DNA of 7,805 nucleotides, taken from the NCBI GenBank assembly GCA_046582635.1, contig JAYGEA010000360.1:1-7805 (forward strand), written 5' to 3'. A model generated the notes under the pieces. That model was not told the origin of the DNA, searched no databases, and worked only from the letters and a program-made list of their open reading frames with translations. A program made the position numbers and the translations under genes. The DNA is from GCA-2731375 sp046582635. GTDB taxonomy: Bacteria > Pseudomonadota > Alphaproteobacteria > GCA-2731375. Below are positions 6,612 to 7,805 of this stretch, one piece after another; position 1 is the first letter of the stretch, and each line of letters opens with the position of its first letter.

Positions 6612-6641
6612 ATCTTTCCCCATAGAACTTTCCCCACAGAA
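6605..6641. repeat. Short tandem repeat overlapping the SDR stop codon
   Basis: CTTTCCCCATAGAA (6614-6627) is followed directly by CTTTCCCCACAGAA (6628-6641), 13 of 14 identical. A partial third copy, CCCATAGA (6605-6612), contains the SDR stop codon. The array may come from local replication slippage; a role in binding is possible but not shown. Confidence 0.7.
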
Positions 6642-6686
6642 TTTTCATGGCGGGTTATTTTATTTGGCGACGTGCGATCCATTTGT

Positions 6687-6705
6687 TGGCGGCATTCTGC
6701 CGCCA
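6687..6705 (+). terminator. Hairpin downstream of the SDR gene, possible transcript end
   Basis: TGGCGGCA (6687-6694) and TGCCGCCA (6698-6705) form a perfect 8-bp stem with loop TTC. It lies 76 bp after the SDR stop codon. No U tract follows, so a classical intrinsic terminator is not supported; it could be an mRNA 3' stabiliser or a rho-dependent end. Confidence 0.35.
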
Positions 6706-6720
6706 TAGTCGAATTCTGTA

Positions 6721-6753
6721 TTGCGTCCGGGTCTTGGCAATTCTAAAAAGAAT
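6721..6753 (+). promoter_or_regulatory. Candidate promoter and palindrome upstream of the aldolase
   Basis: TTGCGT (6721-6726) and TAAAAA (6744-6749) are 17 nt apart and weakly resemble -35 and -10 elements (3 of 6 and 4 of 6). The palindrome ATTCTAAAAAGAAT (6740-6753; arms ATTCT and AGAAT around AAAA) overlaps the -10 and could be an operator. The nearby TTGGCA (6734-6739) lacks a partner element at normal spacing. Confidence 0.3.
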
Positions 6754-6786
6754 AAAACTTGAACACGTAACTGCGGAAACAACATT

Positions 6787-6801
6787 GGAGATTTGAGTAT
6801 G
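6787..6801 (+). promoter_or_regulatory. Ribosome binding site deciding the aldolase start
   Basis: GGAG (6787-6790) stands 8 nt before ATG 6799 but only 2 nt before the TTG at 6793, so ATG 6799 is the start. Confidence 0.75.
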
Positions 6802-7566
6802 CGGCCGAACAAGATCAAGCAGATGTGGCGTGACGGGAAAAGCGTGTCCCTGGGTTGGCTCTCCATTTCCCATGGGTTCACGGCCGAGGTCATGGCGCGT
6901 CAGGGCTTCGATGCCCTGTGCATCGACCTACAGCACGGCACTACGGAATTGAATAACGTTTGGCCCATGTTGCAGGCGATATCGCAGACGGACACGGTCC
7001 CCGTCGTGCGCGTCGCATGGAATGAGCCGGCGGCGATCATGCGGGCATTGGACCTGGGCGCCTACGGCATCATCGTGCCGCTGGTTAATACAGCCGAGGA
7101 AGCGGCGATGGCGGTGGCTGCGTGCCGCTATCCACCCGTCGGCATGCGCTCGTCGGGACCCATACGCGCCGCGCAATACGGCGGTGCCGACTACCAGGCC
7201 AACGCCAACGACGAGATCGTCATCATGGCCATGATCGAGACGAAGGAGGGCCTGGCAAACCTAGATGCCATCTGCGCCACGCCCGGCCTCGACGCCGTTT
7301 ACATCGGACCGGCCGACCTGTCGTTCGCGTTGGGTCTGGAGCCGCGCGGCGATAATCCCGACCCGGCCCATCTCGCCACCTGCGACAAGATCCTCGAGAC
7401 CGCGCATAAGCATGGCATAAAAGCCGTCATGCATTGTGCCAGCGCCGAGTTTGCGGCGGGCGCCGTGAAGCGCGGTTTCGACATGGTGATGCTGACGTCC
7501 GATCTCGCCTGCATGATCGCCGGCGTACGGCGGCAGCTTGACGCGTTTAAGGCCGAAACGGCTTAG
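6799..7566 (+). CDS. HpcH/HpaI-family aldolase
   Basis: This is a class II, divalent-metal-dependent pyruvate aldolase of the HpcH/HpaI/citrate lyase family, 255 residues, with a TIM barrel and cytoplasmic. Family members split 2-oxo-4-hydroxy acids (for example 4-hydroxy-2-oxoheptanedioate) into pyruvate and an aldehyde. Compared with E. coli HpaI by eye, His46 in DLQHG (43-47) is the expected catalytic His, Arg71 in VVRVAWN binds the oxo-acid, and Glu147 (IETKEG) and Asp173 (GPADLS) are metal ligands. Gln45 replaces the common Glu of the D-x-E-H-G motif. YPPVGMRSSGP (111-120) is also typical. ATG 6799 is preceded by GGAG with 8 nt spacing; the in-frame TTG at 6793 is less likely. The gene stands alone downstream of the SDR gene with its own promoter likely, and an IS481-type element starts about 50 bp after it. 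Substrate is not known; the aldolase would fit the end of a degradation pathway. Confidence 0.9.
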   Translation: MRPNKIKQMWRDGKSVSLGWLSISHGFTAEVMARQGFDALCIDLQHGTTELNNVWPMLQAISQTDTVPVVRVAWNEPAAIMRALDLGAYGIIVPLVNTAEEAAMAVAACRYPPVGMRSSGPIRAAQYGGADYQANANDEIVIMAMIETKEGLANLDAICATPGLDAVYIGPADLSFALGLEPRGDNPDPAHLATCDKILETAHKHGIKAVMHCASAEFAAGAVKRGFDMVMLTSDLACMIAGVRRQLDAFKAETA

Positions 7567-7613
7567 GGATGGGCGCACCCCGAGCCGCGGCACCAGGCGG
7601 CAGTCCAAGTTAG

Positions 7614-7805
7614 TGTCCTGGTTCAGAAATACGTCGTGTTTAGGACGGCCATTCAGGCCCCTCGACTAGCTGTGAGTTCTCACGAGGTTGTTCATTCGAT
7701 CCTCTTCTGAAAAGCTGATGTTTATGAAGACAGAAGCTCCAAGGAGAGAACCGAATGAACATGCATCACAATGCCCGCCTGACGCCGAAAGGTCGAGAGC
7801 TGTTG
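7614..7805 (+). mobile_element. IS481-family insertion sequence, left end and leader (partial)
   Basis: The transposase N terminus at 7755 marks an IS481-family element entering from the right edge. The probable left terminal repeat begins with TGTCCTGGTTCAGAAATACG (7614-7633). Like IS481, it begins TGT and sits after a TAG, here TTAG (7610-7613), where IS481 prefers CTAG as target; this end is assigned from remembered similarity and is uncertain. The leader also has GTGAGTTCTCAC (7672-7683) within an imperfect outer CCTCG/CGAGG pairing (7660-7664/7683-7687). The right end lies outside the window, so completeness cannot be judged. Confidence 0.55.
7755..7805 (+). CDS. IS481-family transposase (partial, first 17 residues)
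   Basis: The start MNMHHNARLTPKGREL closely resembles the N terminus of IS481-family transposases (Met-Asn-x-His-x-Asn-Ala-Arg-Leu-Thr-Pro), which continue with a helix-turn-helix and an rve DDE integrase domain. ATG 7755 has AAGGAG 8 nt upstream. Only 17 codons are in the window, so intactness of the DDE domain is unknown. Confidence 0.72.
   Translation, partial: MNMHHNARLTPKGRELL

Larger units (their letters stand above)
6612..6798. other. 187-bp AT-richer intergenic region upstream of the aldolase
   Basis: This gap holds the tandem repeat, a hairpin, a palindrome and a candidate promoter, each listed separately. No supported protein-coding gene is visible in it. The lower GC content relative to the neighbouring genes fits a regulatory region. 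Confidence 0.7.

Noticed and set aside
5691..6623. 310-residue minus-strand reading frame
   Set aside because: Antisense to the SDR and cupin genes, no recognisable domain, no convincing ribosome site.
6734..6750. Sigma-54 promoter before the aldolase (TTGGCA)
   Set aside because: The -24-like TGGCA is not followed by a TTGC-type -12 element at the required spacing.
7567..7613. Intrinsic terminator after the aldolase
   Set aside because: GCCGC/GCGGC (7584-7588/7597-7601) can pair around an 8-nt loop, but the stem is only 5 bp and no T tract follows.

Overview
The window is a high-GC bacterial segment with dense, mostly well-preceded genes (Shine-Dalgarno sequences, G/C-rich third codon positions). 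Protein types and base composition suggest a Gram-negative, probably alphaproteobacterial, genome. That is inference: no rRNA, tRNA or other taxonomic marker is present. No tRNA, rRNA, CRISPR array or phage gene was seen.

The left part (1-1184) holds the two subunits of a family I CoA-transferase on the minus strand: the complete A subunit and the first 78 codons of the B subunit, which runs off the window. A short divergent region (about 1185-1300) with a tandem 12-bp repeat separates this operon from a plus-strand alpha/beta hydrolase (1301-2206). The hydrolase converges with a two-gene minus-strand operon running from 5457 to 2203: an LLM-class (luciferase-like, F420- or FMN-using) oxidoreductase, then a molybdopterin-binding large subunit of the xanthine dehydrogenase family. 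The hydrolase and the large subunit share a single CTAG as their two stop codons.

A second divergent region (5458-5549) carries a dyad and leads right into a small cupin (5550-5816), with an SDR oxidoreductase (5823-6611) 6 bp downstream. A 187-bp AT-richer gap (6612-6798) with a tandem repeat, a hairpin and a small palindrome precedes a HpcH/HpaI-type class II aldolase (6799-7566). At the right edge a probable IS481-family insertion sequence begins. Its leader and first 17 transposase codons are visible.

The best overall reading is a catabolic island for an unidentified organic acid or (hetero)aromatic compound. Molybdenum hydroxylase, LLM enzyme and SDR would do oxidations, the hydrolase would cleave a C-C or ester bond, the CoA-transferase would activate an acid, and the aldolase would release a small oxo-acid. 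The enzyme families are secure; the pathway and substrate are inference. The most notable points are the molybdenum hydroxylase large subunit without its Fe-S and FAD partner genes beside it, the compact regulatory repeats in both divergent regions, and the shared stop codons. I see no clearly new defence or mobile system here.
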